Of a stretch of 41,364 nucleotides of DNA, positions 23,164 through 31,637 are shown in pieces. The notes beneath the pieces were generated by a model. It had not been told where the DNA came from and did not search any database. It worked only from the letters and a program-made list of their open reading frames with translations. Positions within the stretch are counted from its first letter, which is position 1. Every line of letters begins with the position of its first letter. The stretch comes from a virus. Made by a program: the position numbers and the translations under genes. The stretch lies in IMG/VR virus record IMGVR_UViG_3300022690_000670, positions 1 through 41,364 of that record; one strand, written 5' to 3'.

Positions 23164-24570
23164 TTATCGCCCTGAATGCCCGAACCTTTTAAGGCTCGGA
23201 ACAGTAACAATAACTTTCTTTTCTTCTGGCTTGGTGAGCCCCGGGAACAATTCAGTAGCACCCCAGACAAACCAATCCAGCCTGTTTGGAGACTTTGCAC
23301 CCGTATATCCTGTGGTGGTGCAAGCCAAAAGTTCATCTTCTAAATCATTGAAGTGTCCCACAAATCTTATCTTGCCGGTTTCATGTAAGGCGCTAACCGG
23401 TTCAGCCCTCACCATTTTTCCCCGGGAAGCAGTAACAGATTTATAGGAGATTTCACAGCCTACCTTTGCGGCGGCTGCCTTGACAACAAACTCAACCATG
23501 GCCCCACCGAAATTGGTTTCTCCTATCACCCTGTCGCCACCATGGCGCTGGTACGCTGAAACCACGACTCCACCCCATTTAGCAGGGCCGGCATTAAGGG
23601 TTAGATCCTCAAATACATAGGCAATTCCATCCGAGCCAAGGCCCATAACGCCTATTCCAATATCATCGTTGTTTTCTTCTTCATCGTCACTGGCTCCCGA
23701 TGGATCCACCGGAACAATGATTCGTAGCATGGTGACACCTTCAGGAACCTCGCTCACCCTGGATTCATTAATGATTTTCTCAGTCCAAAGGGCATTCTCG
23801 GTTTCATCAGCAAAAAGACCAAGATAGAACCGGTCACGCTTTCTCTTTGGTAATCCGTCCAAAGTTTTAAGATACGCCTCTGGAAGATTATCCCTGTTAT
23901 CCACAGGGTTCATTAAAAGACTGGCGTAGTTTTCCGGGTCTTTTAGTGGCATCTTCGACTCGGGTTCTTTCTTTTCAATGAATAACTTATGGGTCCAATG
24001 GCCTTTACGCGGAGGATTCTCGTCATAATACATTTTGAGGGGCATTTCATCTATCATTCCCTCTAGCTCAAATTTACACTTCTGGGCTAACCGCGTGATG
24101 ATTAAAAGGCGCGTGTTATAGGATAGCTGGGAGCATTCGTTTAGAAATACCGTAACGTATTCATTACCCAAAATCTTTTCCGTTCTATCCTTATCATCGA
24201 AACCGGTAAACCATATCTGGGAGCCGTGATCGAACTCGGCAAACCAATCAGATTTGTTGATGTCATAATCCTGGCCCAACTTCATTTCCGGGTAGCAAAG
24301 TTTCATTACCTTTGGAAAGGTATCGTGAACGATTGAAGCCTTTATATGACTGAACCGGAACCTCCCAATCAAATGTCTTGAACCACCAGCCAATAATGCC
24401 CGAATAACTATTGAGCGCACCAAAGTAAAGGTCTTGGTTGACCTGGAACCCCCAAATAGGAGATTGTGCATAGCGGGGCCAGTAATCAGCTTATTCGCCT
24501 CAATCTGCTTACTAGTGAGGGCAAACGGCGCCTCATCAATCTTTGTTTGTTCGTCCATGTCTAACATCAT
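23164..24570 (-). CDS. Terminase large subunit (ATPase-nuclease)
   Basis: A 468-residue protein (P22 gp2 has 499). Walker A is GGSRSTKT at 40-47. Walker B is VTVFLNE at 139-145, with Asn where many relatives have Asp and the catalytic Glu in place. A nuclease domain follows (IVPVDPSG near 290, then GETNFGGAMVEF and SPNRLDWFVWG near the end). It pumps DNA through the portal and makes headful cuts. The frame begins with ATGATG at 24570/24567; another ATG at 24558 is possible. It overlaps the small subunit by 35 bp. Confidence 0.85.
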   Translation of the reverse strand: MMLDMDEQTKIDEAPFALTSKQIEANKLITGPAMHNLLFGGSRSTKTFTLVRSIVIRALLAGGSRHLIGRFRFSHIKASIVHDTFPKVMKLCYPEMKLGQDYDINKSDWFAEFDHGSQIWFTGFDDKDRTEKILGNEYVTVFLNECSQLSYNTRLLIITRLAQKCKFELEGMIDEMPLKMYYDENPPRKGHWTHKLFIEKKEPESKMPLKDPENYASLLMNPVDNRDNLPEAYLKTLDGLPKRKRDRFYLGLFADETENALWTEKIINESRVSEVPEGVTMLRIIVPVDPSGASDDEEENNDDIGIGVMGLGSDGIAYVFEDLTLNAGPAKWGGVVVSAYQRHGGDRVIGETNFGGAMVEFVVKAAAAKVGCEISYKSVTASRGKMVRAEPVSALHETGKIRFVGHFNDLEDELLACTTTGYTGAKSPNRLDWFVWGATELFPGLTKPEEKKVIVTVPSLKRFGHSGR

Positions 24571-24979
24571 CCCTAGTCATAAAAATTTTTATTCCGCCAG
24601 TATTTTCCACTTCTGTTTTATCCTTCCATCCTGCTCGGTTCTTTAAATAGAATATCTGGGCTGTCGTATCAGGCGGCCAGTGCTTCGTTGTGTTGGCTCT
24701 TGTTATGTCCCCATCCTTACTGCAGAAAATCTTTTCTTCGGGGTGACTATAGCCTTTGGCTCTCTCAAACAGCTTATTGGTGATAATTGCCACTCCTTTT
24801 GCTTGGCCGTTCTTTATGGCCTCCGCAAACTCCGCAAACTCCGCTTTCTTCTCATAAAATGAGGTTGGGCCCATCCCCAAAGCCCTGGCTAACTGGTCTT
24901 GACTCAATCCTTGAGCCGCTAATTTTTCCGCCTTCTCGCACAGTTCTGGGGTTATTTCTATCGCTGCCTTGCTACCCAT
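24536..24979 (-). CDS. Terminase small subunit
   Basis: A 147-residue protein directly upstream of the large terminase. The N-terminal part has a helix-turn-helix (AQGLSQDQLARALGMGPTSF) that would recognise the pac site, followed by AIKNGQAKGVAIITNKLFERA. The second half carries TTAQIFYLKNRAGWKDK, a motif shared by many phage small terminases. It overlaps the upstream methylase gene by 8 bp, so packaging and methylation genes are co-translated. Confidence 0.75.
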   Translation of the reverse strand: MGSKAAIEITPELCEKAEKLAAQGLSQDQLARALGMGPTSFYEKKAEFAEFAEAIKNGQAKGVAIITNKLFERAKGYSHPEEKIFCSKDGDITRANTTKHWPPDTTAQIFYLKNRAGWKDKTEVENTGGIKIFMTRDDVRHGRTNKD

Positions 24980-26165
24980 TTACAATTGCCCCCTGCTCAA
25001 CCAATTCAGCCTGTTTGCCGGTGAACTCTTCCCACCTTTTAACGATTACGTCACAATAGCCCGGGTCAATCTCCATCATGTAACACTTGCGTTCCAGCTT
25101 CTCGCAGGCAATGAGGGTGGATCCGGAACCTCCGAAGAGGTCAACCACTAAATCATTTATTGTGCCCCATTTACCAAAAAACCATTCTGCTAAGCGTATC
25201 GGCTTTTGGGTTGTATGAAGTCGCGCTTCTCCAATTTCTTTGTTTTGGAAGCCTCCCCATTTAATCCAAGCCATTTTATTACGCTCTGTTTTTGACCAGC
25301 ACAACTCAAAATCCCCGTGAGCGCACAACGCTTGAGACTCTTGCTTTTTATTCCAAACGATAATCCCTCCGCGCCCCAACTTGTCGGGATAGTATTGAAA
25401 ACCCCAAATAAATATCTCGGAGACATGAGGGAATAAATCTAAAACAAAAGAGGGGTCAAAATCTTGTCCGTCCCCAATAATCATAGGGGCTTTATTTCTT
25501 TTGGTAGAAAGTCCCTGATTTTGTGGTTTAACATTTGCGTATTTTTCTCCGCTATATCCAATCCCATAAGGAGGATCCGTGAAAACCATATCTGCCTTCT
25601 GCCCATCCATCAGAATCTCAACCGTTGCTTTGTCAGTCGAATCCCCACACAAAAGCCGATGCTCTCCCAATTGCCACAAATCCCCGGTCTTCGAAATGGT
25701 ATCATCCTGGCGTTCAGGAATATCATCTTCCCCTTCCACCGGTCCCGTATCGGTATCCAAATTCAAAATATCGTCCAACTCACCGGGAAGAAACATATTG
25801 TCAAGTACATCAGGCATTTCTAAATCGATTTCTTTGAGGATTTCAGGATCCCAATCAGCCAGTTCTGCAGTGCGGTTATCATAAAGAGCCAACTTTTTCT
25901 TTTGTTCTTCACTCAATCCGGTACGCTGGACAGCAATCAATTCGTTTCCATCGGCTTTGATCACTCGCACGCCGGTTATCCCGCACCCTGTGACGGCCTC
26001 AACAGTTCCATTGCCGGCCAATATATTGCCGTCCTCATCAATAACAATGGACCGGGCCAGCCCGACCTCACCAATGGCCTTCTCGATCATCCCAATATTG
26101 CGGGGATTATGCTTCCTGGCATTCTGAGGATCGAACTTCAGGTCTGCGATTGTCTTGATTTCCAT
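24972..26165 (-). CDS. ParB/Srx-domain DNA methyltransferase fusion (beta class)
   Basis: About 397 residues. The N-terminal ParB-nuclease-like fold (about 1-80) has LKFDPQNARKHN and VIDEDGNILAGNG, without the central HTH of a true partition ParB. The methylase follows: GEHRLLCGD, motif IV FTDPPYGIGY (DPPY near 197-200), HTTQKPIRLAEWF, and motif I LFGGSGST near the C-terminus. The start is the ATG at 26165, overlapping the upstream stop as TGATG. Such fusions commonly lie beside phage terminase genes. It probably methylates phage DNA against host restriction; no partner nuclease is adjacent. Confidence 0.85.
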   Translation of the reverse strand: MEIKTIADLKFDPQNARKHNPRNIGMIEKAIGEVGLARSIVIDEDGNILAGNGTVEAVTGCGITGVRVIKADGNELIAVQRTGLSEEQKKKLALYDNRTAELADWDPEILKEIDLEMPDVLDNMFLPGELDDILNLDTDTGPVEGEDDIPERQDDTISKTGDLWQLGEHRLLCGDSTDKATVEILMDGQKADMVFTDPPYGIGYSGEKYANVKPQNQGLSTKRNKAPMIIGDGQDFDPSFVLDLFPHVSEIFIWGFQYYPDKLGRGGIIVWNKKQESQALCAHGDFELCWSKTERNKMAWIKWGGFQNKEIGEARLHTTQKPIRLAEWFFGKWGTINDLVVDLFGGSGSTLIACEKLERKCYMMEIDPGYCDVIVKRWEEFTGKQAELVEQGAIVNG

Positions 26166-26329
26166 CACTTCTTTTTCCTTTTCTTTCTGCCCAATCCAGC
26201 CGCACCCAGTCCCCGGGCTATCGCCTCTTTGATGGGAACTCCGGCCTTTCGTTCACGGCTGATATTTATCGATGCGGCTTTGCGCCTGGTCTTCTTCGAT
26301 GCGCCTTTACGGGGCTTGATGAGTGGCAT
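26165..26329 (-). CDS. Tiny basic protein, 54 aa
   Basis: A 54-codon gene with GAGGA before the ATG and one-base overlaps (TAATG, TGATG) with both neighbours. The protein starts MPLIKPRKGASKKTRRK, has a middle KAGVPIKEAIARGLGAAG and ends in RKKRKKK. The pattern is like small DUF6496-type phage proteins. Strong positive charge suggests DNA binding or condensation. It is the third in a row of tiny Lys/Arg-rich genes. Confidence 0.55.
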   Translation of the reverse strand: MPLIKPRKGASKKTRRKAASINISRERKAGVPIKEAIARGLGAAGLGRKKRKKK

Positions 26330-26448
26330 TATTTCCTCGGCTTCCTAGGTTTCCTGCGAGTCCCATTTGACGTAGGTGGCCTTGTCCCATCACTTTTTCT
26401 ACCTTTTGTGCCTTTTCTTGGTCTATGTGAAGTTGGATGTTCTGCCAT
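26329..26448 (-). CDS. Tiny Arg/Lys/Pro-rich protein, 39 aa
   Basis: A 39-codon frame with an excellent ribosome site (AAAGGAAAGGG) and a one-base overlap (TAATG) with the next gene. It begins MAEHPTSHRPRKGTKGRK and ends RKPRKPRK. Roughly a third of residues are basic, with Pro, Gly and Thr between, so it is almost certainly unfolded. The gene is real by translational signals; the function is unknown. Confidence 0.55.
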   Translation of the reverse strand: MAEHPTSHRPRKGTKGRKSDGTRPPTSNGTRRKPRKPRK

Positions 26449-26451
26449 TTT

Positions 26452-26652
26452 TTACCCTTTCCTTTTGCGTGATAATTTCTTGAGGGTTTCAGCAAATCGC
26501 GCTCTCTGCCCTATTTTGCCTTTCTTTTTGGCTGCTTTAGCCAAGGTCTTGGCTGGAATGGTCTTCCCTTTCTTGATGCCTAAAGACTTTCGCAACGCCC
26601 CCGGCTTTTTTATTGCTCCCTGAATAAAATCCTTCTTCGATGCTCCAGCCAT
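26452..26652 (-). CDS. Small basic phage protein, 66 aa
   Basis: A 66-residue protein with AGGAG before its ATG. It contains FIQGAIKKPGALRKSLGI, then KGKTIPAKTLAKAAKKKGK and LKKLSRKRKG. The GAIKKPGALRK motif recurs in small proteins of many tailed phages, usually near structural genes; the role is not known to me. It is the first of the three consecutive tiny basic genes. Confidence 0.6.
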   Translation of the reverse strand: MAGASKKDFIQGAIKKPGALRKSLGIKKGKTIPAKTLAKAAKKKGKIGQRARFAETLKKLSRKRKG

Positions 26653-26665
26653 TTAAAACTCCTTT

Positions 26666-26974
26666 CTAGGCCCATTCCTTGCTGACTTGGAACCTGTTTT
26701 CGTCTTGAATTTCTTGTGATGTTTCAGCATTTACCAAAACCCCAATGAGATAAAGAGGCGTGTCCGTAGTTGGAGAAAGCGCCGCTGTTTCGATTGAGGT
26801 CAAAAATCCAGGCCAAGTATTGCCCTCCGGAGGAATAATCCTTTGAATCAAAGCGTTCCCCGATGGGAATTTTTTGACAAAAATAGTGCAAATCCATCCC
26901 GTTATATCTTCACCATTCAAATCAAAGACAAAGGGAAAGCTCTCACCTTGTTTTATTGTGGGCTCGGCAGGCAT
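26666..26974 (-). CDS. Small beta-sandwich virion protein, 102 aa
   Basis: The ATG at 26974 with GGGAGG eight bases upstream is preferred to a TTG at 26980. The chain begins IKQGESFPFVFDLNGEDITG, the pattern of the N-terminal domain of baseplate/fibre proteins of the BppU type, followed by alternating strands. It lies between fibre-like genes and packaging genes and is probably a neck or fibre attachment protein; this is inferred from the fold pattern. Confidence 0.5.
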   Translation of the reverse strand: MPAEPTIKQGESFPFVFDLNGEDITGWICTIFVKKFPSGNALIQRIIPPEGNTWPGFLTSIETAALSPTTDTPLYLIGVLVNAETSQEIQDENRFQVSKEWA

Positions 26975-27135
26975 TAACAACGCCTCCCACTACCAACTAT
27001 TGAGCCCGGTCTTGGTGGATTCTTTTTAGTCCCGACATTTCCCCGGCCAATAATTTTCGGGTTAATCGAAACTTTGGGCTGAATACTGACCTGGCCCCAG
27101 TGCAAGGGCATTAATTGAATTCCTATTCCGTTCAT
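26974..27135 (-). CDS. Small protein, 53 aa
   Basis: A 53-codon gene coupled on both sides (ATGA with the upstream stop, TAATG with the downstream start) and preceded by AAGGA. It starts MNGIGIQLMPLHWGQVSI and is rich in Pro, Gly, Lys and Ile afterwards. No family is recognised. Confidence 0.5.
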   Translation of the reverse strand: MNGIGIQLMPLHWGQVSIQPKVSINPKIIGRGNVGTKKNPPRPGSIVGSGRRC

Positions 27136-27599
27136 GGTGATGGATCCTTTGTCGTAAGAATTGCCAATGGTCCCAGGAAACTCCCGGTAATATCTTTTTC
27201 CACCAAAGTGATTGCGGTTCCTCTTCGAACAGTCACAGTTTTGGCCGCTGTTTCGGTGACATCCCCCACAACAATATCGAAAATCTGTTCGGCACCACCA
27301 GATGGTGTAGGAACATCCATTCGAATATCATCCCATTCCTTGTTGGTTGTCTGGTCGACCCCAATCACCACAACCTCATCTGCGTTCATTTCTGTGGCGT
27401 TTAAATTAATCTGCACGTTGACTGAGCTACCCGGATTAACAACAGGCAATGCCGAGAGATTGACGAATGCGCCCCCATCCTTGCTTATTTTAAAATCGCC
27501 TGCGACAATCGTAGGACTTGCAAGAAAGGAGGCAGAATCACTTGTGTCTGCCAATGAAACAGAAAATTGAAACGCTACGCCTTTAACTGGGCTCGACAT
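27132..27599 (-). CDS. Beta-rich virion protein, 155 aa
   Basis: The protein has the look of two small beta domains: GVAFQFSVSLADTSDSASF, then DFKISKDGGAFVNLSALP and later a FDIVVGDVTETAAKTVTV strand pair. I have seen the first block in uncharacterised neck/fibre-associated proteins of aquatic podoviruses. AAGGAAG precedes the ATG. It sits in the fibre gene block and probably contributes to tail fibre attachment. Confidence 0.5.
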   Translation of the reverse strand: MSSPVKGVAFQFSVSLADTSDSASFLASPTIVAGDFKISKDGGAFVNLSALPVVNPGSSVNVQINLNATEMNADEVVVIGVDQTTNKEWDDIRMDVPTPSGGAEQIFDIVVGDVTETAAKTVTVRRGTAITLVEKDITGSFLGPLAILTTKDPSP

Positions 27600-27756
27600 C
27601 TTTTTCTTCCTTCACCGGCTCCGGTGGCTGTGGATTGATTTTTTCCTGCAATACCAGGATCGACATTTCAATGAGCTTCGTTTGATGTCCTGTCAAGCTG
27701 GCTTGTATTTGGTTGTAAAGTAGAATTATGTTTTCTAAAGCCTGTTTTTCAGTCAT
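27583..27756 (-). CDS. Small helical protein, 57 aa
   Basis: A 57-codon gene with AGGAAAGGA before the ATG at 27756, overlapping the next gene by 17 bp. It has one amphipathic helix (NIILLYNQIQASLTGHQTKL) and an acidic, Pro-rich tail. It is perhaps a chaperone or assembly factor for the fibre proteins around it; no family match. Confidence 0.55.
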   Translation of the reverse strand: MTEKQALENIILLYNQIQASLTGHQTKLIEMSILVLQEKINPQPPEPVKEEKDVEPS

Positions 27757-27767
27757 AAATTCCTTTC

Positions 27768-29690
27768 CTATTCCATGCTAAAGTTGGGGAAAACATCATA
27801 TTCAAAAAACTTATCAGCCCCTGCACCAGCAGCAAAGAGAAGATACATACTTGTTCCGCTTGGTTTAAAGGCGACTGAAATCGCAACAGTTCCTTCATTG
27901 GTATAATCAAATGAATTGCCCGTAAAAGTGACACCAGAAGCAAGACTGAATGGGGTGGTTAAACTATATTCATTGACCACATTGGCAATAGTCGCACTGA
28001 TAAAGAATCTCTTGCCATCCGGGGAAAACCTCACAGATTCCGGGGCCGTATCCTGCGCCGCAACACTAAAGGAATTGCCCGTAAAAGTTACGGTTGAACT
28101 CAAATCATAGGCAACAGATACCGTATATTCATAAACCGAGTTGGTTTGCCGACCCACCATGAAGAACTTGGTCCCATCGGCTTTCCATTCAATTGAGGTT
28201 GGGTTATTATCTTCGGTACCTACATTGTGATTGCCTGCTATCAAGGCAACAGTGGAACCGAGATCAAATCCAATAGACAAAGAATATTGAAAAAAGGTGT
28301 CGTTAGCCTGTCCCGCCATAAACATCCTTGTCCCATCCGTATTAAACGAAATGGTCACAGGTGACGTTTCTTCGGTAGTAACACTGAAAGAATTTCCAGA
28401 AAAAGTGACGGTAGAACCTACATCGTAGGCAATGGAAAGGGTATATTCAAAAATGGTATCCGTCGCACGATCAAGAACAAATACCTTCTTCCCATCATCA
28501 CTAAAAAACATTGACTGCGGATCAACAGCTTGCGCGTTTACGTCAAAGGAATTGCCTGTAAATACCACCGCATCGCGTGGGCTCGTAAAAAAACTTTCAA
28601 TAAAAACATTAGTTCCATCGGCATAAAACGCAATCGCGCCATCGTCCGTTTCGATACTGGTCATGGTATTGCTGTCAATAAGACCCGATTCGGTAATAAT
28701 ATTAAGTGGAAAATTCGCGGCATTACTACTTTCATCTTTGACAATAAATCGGTGGGGGAAAAGAGTGGTTCCTAAAGCGATTGTGACTGTTGAAATCGTC
28801 AAAGTTCTTACAGCCGTAACGGGTCCTGTAGACGCATAAATCCCAAAATCCAGACCCAACGCTGCTGTTGTCGTATCTACTGCAAAGGCTTCCCTTTGTA
28901 ATTCTATTTCCAGTTTCTTCCAGTCAGTGGTATTGGCTACTGTTCCCTTGTGAAGAAAAACCCCTGAACTTAATCCATTTTGTGAAACATATAAATCGCC
29001 AGGGTTTGCATTTACATTATTAAGAGGACTTCTATCTCCCACATGGATGTTAGTGGTCCCTGAATTTCCGGCAAGCGATCTTAACGCTGCTACTGGGGTA
29101 GTATCTGCAGCGTTAAGATCAAGCTCAATTGGTGATGAAGAAACTAGAGCAACCTTATTCCCCGTAAATGTCAAATCCGTAGCCGCAGTAATATCAATCT
29201 TGGTCGAGCCGGTCATGGAAAAATCACCTGTCAGGACCATTATTCCTAAATTGGCTCCGGTGGTATCGGTTTTAAGTTCAACAATATCGGTCCCACTATC
29301 AGATTGAAGTAAAAATCTTGCTGTCTTAGGGCCATCTGGTGGCCTAATGATGATTTCGTTAGAATTATCATTAGTAAATATTCCGGCTATACCGTTCGTT
29401 GAGCTTCGTTCAATAACATTTGTGTCATTGCCCTTAACAAGAAAATTATTTGTAAGGACTCCAAGGGCCTCCACTCCGGCAGCCTGGGAGAGTTCGAGAA
29501 ATACTGTCGGGCCAACACTCATTAATTTAAAAATAGATAACGGAGAATTAACCCGAACATTTTTATTTATATTTGTTGTTGCCGTATTGAAAGCACTATC
29601 CGCATCACGCGCAGCAATATCCGTATAAGTTACGGCTATATCAGCGTGTGAATCGAGGTCTTTTAAATCTTTATGAATCACCATTGCCAT
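27768..29690 (-). CDS. Fibre-like virion protein with C-terminal five-repeat propeller-like domain (paralogue 1)
   Basis: A 640-residue protein. The N-terminal part (VIHKDLKDLDSHADIA, then DSAFNTATTNINKNVRVNSP) is closely similar to that of the protein at 29711. The middle is beta-rich, with a conserved block ...DRSPLNNVNANPGDLYVSQNG before an alpha/beta linker and FPHRFIVKDESSNAANFPL. From about 373 to the end are five ~50-residue repeats (FTGNSFDV, then P-x-x-x-F-x-x-D-G-K-x-x-F, then FEYTLSIAYD). The same repeats are inserted in the tail hub. Probably a virion surface or fibre component. Confidence 0.6.
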   Translation of the reverse strand: MAMVIHKDLKDLDSHADIAVTYTDIAARDADSAFNTATTNINKNVRVNSPLSIFKLMSVGPTVFLELSQAAGVEALGVLTNNFLVKGNDTNVIERSSTNGIAGIFTNDNSNEIIIRPPDGPKTARFLLQSDSGTDIVELKTDTTGANLGIMVLTGDFSMTGSTKIDITAATDLTFTGNKVALVSSSPIELDLNAADTTPVAALRSLAGNSGTTNIHVGDRSPLNNVNANPGDLYVSQNGLSSGVFLHKGTVANTTDWKKLEIELQREAFAVDTTTAALGLDFGIYASTGPVTAVRTLTISTVTIALGTTLFPHRFIVKDESSNAANFPLNIITESGLIDSNTMTSIETDDGAIAFYADGTNVFIESFFTSPRDAVVFTGNSFDVNAQAVDPQSMFFSDDGKKVFVLDRATDTIFEYTLSIAYDVGSTVTFSGNSFSVTTEETSPVTISFNTDGTRMFMAGQANDTFFQYSLSIGFDLGSTVALIAGNHNVGTEDNNPTSIEWKADGTKFFMVGRQTNSVYEYTVSVAYDLSSTVTFTGNSFSVAAQDTAPESVRFSPDGKRFFISATIANVVNEYSLTTPFSLASGVTFTGNSFDYTNEGTVAISVAFKPSGTSMYLLFAAGAGADKFFEYDVFPNFSME

Positions 29691-29710
29691 GGCTTTATTC
29701 TCCCTTGTTG

Positions 29711-31624
29711 TTAGGCACCTTCCATGCTAAATGCCGGTGATACATCGTATTCGTGAATCAGTCGGCTTGGATTTGGCACAGAATAAACCAAGAACATTTT
29801 TGTACCATCTGGCTTGAATGCAATTGACGTTGCGATGTCGCCTTGTCCGCTTGAATCAAATGAGAATCCACTAAACGTAACACCGGATGCAAGGCTAAAT
29901 GGAGTGGTTAAATTATATTGAAAAATTTCGTCGTTTATGGTGCCACTTATAAAGAATCGTTTACCGTCTGGTGAAAATCTGAGAGATTCAGGAGCCGGGG
30001 CTTGGGCCGCGACACTAAAAGAATTTCCCGAAAAAGAAGCGGTCAATACATCGTAGGGAGTAGATACGTCATATTCAAAAACAGTATTATTCTGGCGACC
30101 AACGAGAAAGAACTTTGTTCCGTCTGGTTTCCATTCAACTGAGGACGCCAAACCTTCTTCTGCATTAAAATTAAAAAAGTCTCCGGTATTTGTAAAAGTA
30201 GAACTTAAATCGTAAGGAACGGATAACGTATATTCAAATACTGCATTCATGGATTGTCCTGCCATAAATAGCTGCGTTCCATCTGAATTAAAAGAAATTG
30301 TGGTTGATTGCGCGTCTTGCGCCGTGACGTTCTGTTGAAAACCAGAAAAAACCACATTCCCGGAAGCCATGCTGAAAGGAAGGGTCAGGTTATATTGAAA
30401 AATATTATTGCTGGTGAAGTCGAGGATAAAAACTCTCTTGCCATCGTTACTAAAAATCATTGATTGCGGATTGGCTGATTCGCCAGCCACGTTGAAGGAA
30501 TTACCCGTAAACGTTACGGCGTCCAGTGGGTTTTGATGGTCGCTCTCAATAAAAACGTTGGTTCCATCGGTGTAGAACATTTTCGCACCATCATCGGTGC
30601 TAATACTTGTCATTGTATTCCCATCAATCAATCCTGATTCTGTGAAAATAAGAATCATAAAATTAGCAGCGTTACTGGTTTCGTCTTTGATAGTGAATCT
30701 ATGAGGTAATGTGGGCGCTCCGATTTGAATCGTTGAAGTAGAGATAGTGATAGTTCGAGTCGTTGTCGTATTAGTACAGGCGTAGATTTGTGCAAATCCC
30801 AAAGCCGCAGTAGTCGTATCTATTCCAAAATCTGCTTTGACAGGTTTTAATTCTAATTCCATCCAGTCCGTAGTGTTTGCGAACGGCCCTCTATGCCAAA
30901 AAAGTGCTGATTGAGCCCCCAATTCAGAAAAATACAAATCACCGGGATCACCAACAACATTTGAATTTGGATTTCTATTGCCGGCAAAAATACTTACGCC
31001 GGCAGGATTGGTGCCGTTATTTTCAAGTCTTAATATTTGATCGACATCACCCCCGGTAGCCCTGTCAATAATCGTTCCCGATGCTCCACTAGAACGCAAT
31101 ATAATGGTCTGAGCGCCATTAAATTGCATATCATTGTTTGAATTAATGAATAAAAATCCCGGGGTATCTATAGTTATTTGATCAGATGGACCAGAAGTGT
31201 CTGTTTGAATTAAAAATAACTGGGCGCCGGTGTTGCTCTGCATTATGATTTTTCCTAAATCAACACCTGATCCCGGACGCAAAGTAAGAATGTCATTGGA
31301 TTCATTGAGAAATAATCCCGCTATCCCATCACCGGAAGCTCTCTGAATTACATTTGTTCCATCACCTTTAACAATAAAATTATCGGTAAAAACACTGGAA
31401 GCTAAAACGCCTGGGGTCTGGCCCATATCCAACCAGGTCGGGGCCACATCCATCAATTTGAATATGGTCAAAGGCGAATCAACGCGCACGTTCTTGTTGA
31501 TATTTGTGGCGGCTGAACTGAAAGCCGTATCCAAATCACGGGCAGCGATAGTCGCAAACGTCCTGGCTACATCAGCGTGGGCATCATCATCCTTTAGATT
31601 TTTGTGAATCACCATTGACGACAT
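29711..31624 (-). CDS. Fibre-like virion protein with C-terminal five-repeat propeller-like domain (paralogue 2)
   Basis: A 637-residue protein in tandem with its paralogue at 27768. Both ends align throughout (VIHKNLKDDDAHADVA; NINKNVRVDSPLTIFKLM; NPNSNVVGDPGDLYFSE; LPHRFTIKDETSNAANFM). It ends in five repeats of the FTGNSF/SPDGKRFFISG/FQYNLTTPF type. The middle regions, especially about 100-200, have diverged. GAGG stands ten bases before the ATG. The pair looks like an old tandem duplication with retained architecture. Confidence 0.6.
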   Translation of the reverse strand: MSSMVIHKNLKDDDAHADVARTFATIAARDLDTAFSSAATNINKNVRVDSPLTIFKLMDVAPTWLDMGQTPGVLASSVFTDNFIVKGDGTNVIQRASGDGIAGLFLNESNDILTLRPGSGVDLGKIIMQSNTGAQLFLIQTDTSGPSDQITIDTPGFLFINSNNDMQFNGAQTIILRSSGASGTIIDRATGGDVDQILRLENNGTNPAGVSIFAGNRNPNSNVVGDPGDLYFSELGAQSALFWHRGPFANTTDWMELELKPVKADFGIDTTTAALGFAQIYACTNTTTTRTITISTSTIQIGAPTLPHRFTIKDETSNAANFMILIFTESGLIDGNTMTSISTDDGAKMFYTDGTNVFIESDHQNPLDAVTFTGNSFNVAGESANPQSMIFSNDGKRVFILDFTSNNIFQYNLTLPFSMASGNVVFSGFQQNVTAQDAQSTTISFNSDGTQLFMAGQSMNAVFEYTLSVPYDLSSTFTNTGDFFNFNAEEGLASSVEWKPDGTKFFLVGRQNNTVFEYDVSTPYDVLTASFSGNSFSVAAQAPAPESLRFSPDGKRFFISGTINDEIFQYNLTTPFSLASGVTFSGFSFDSSGQGDIATSIAFKPDGTKMFLVYSVPNPSRLIHEYDVSPAFSMEGA

Positions 31625-31637
31625 GGTTTATTTACCT

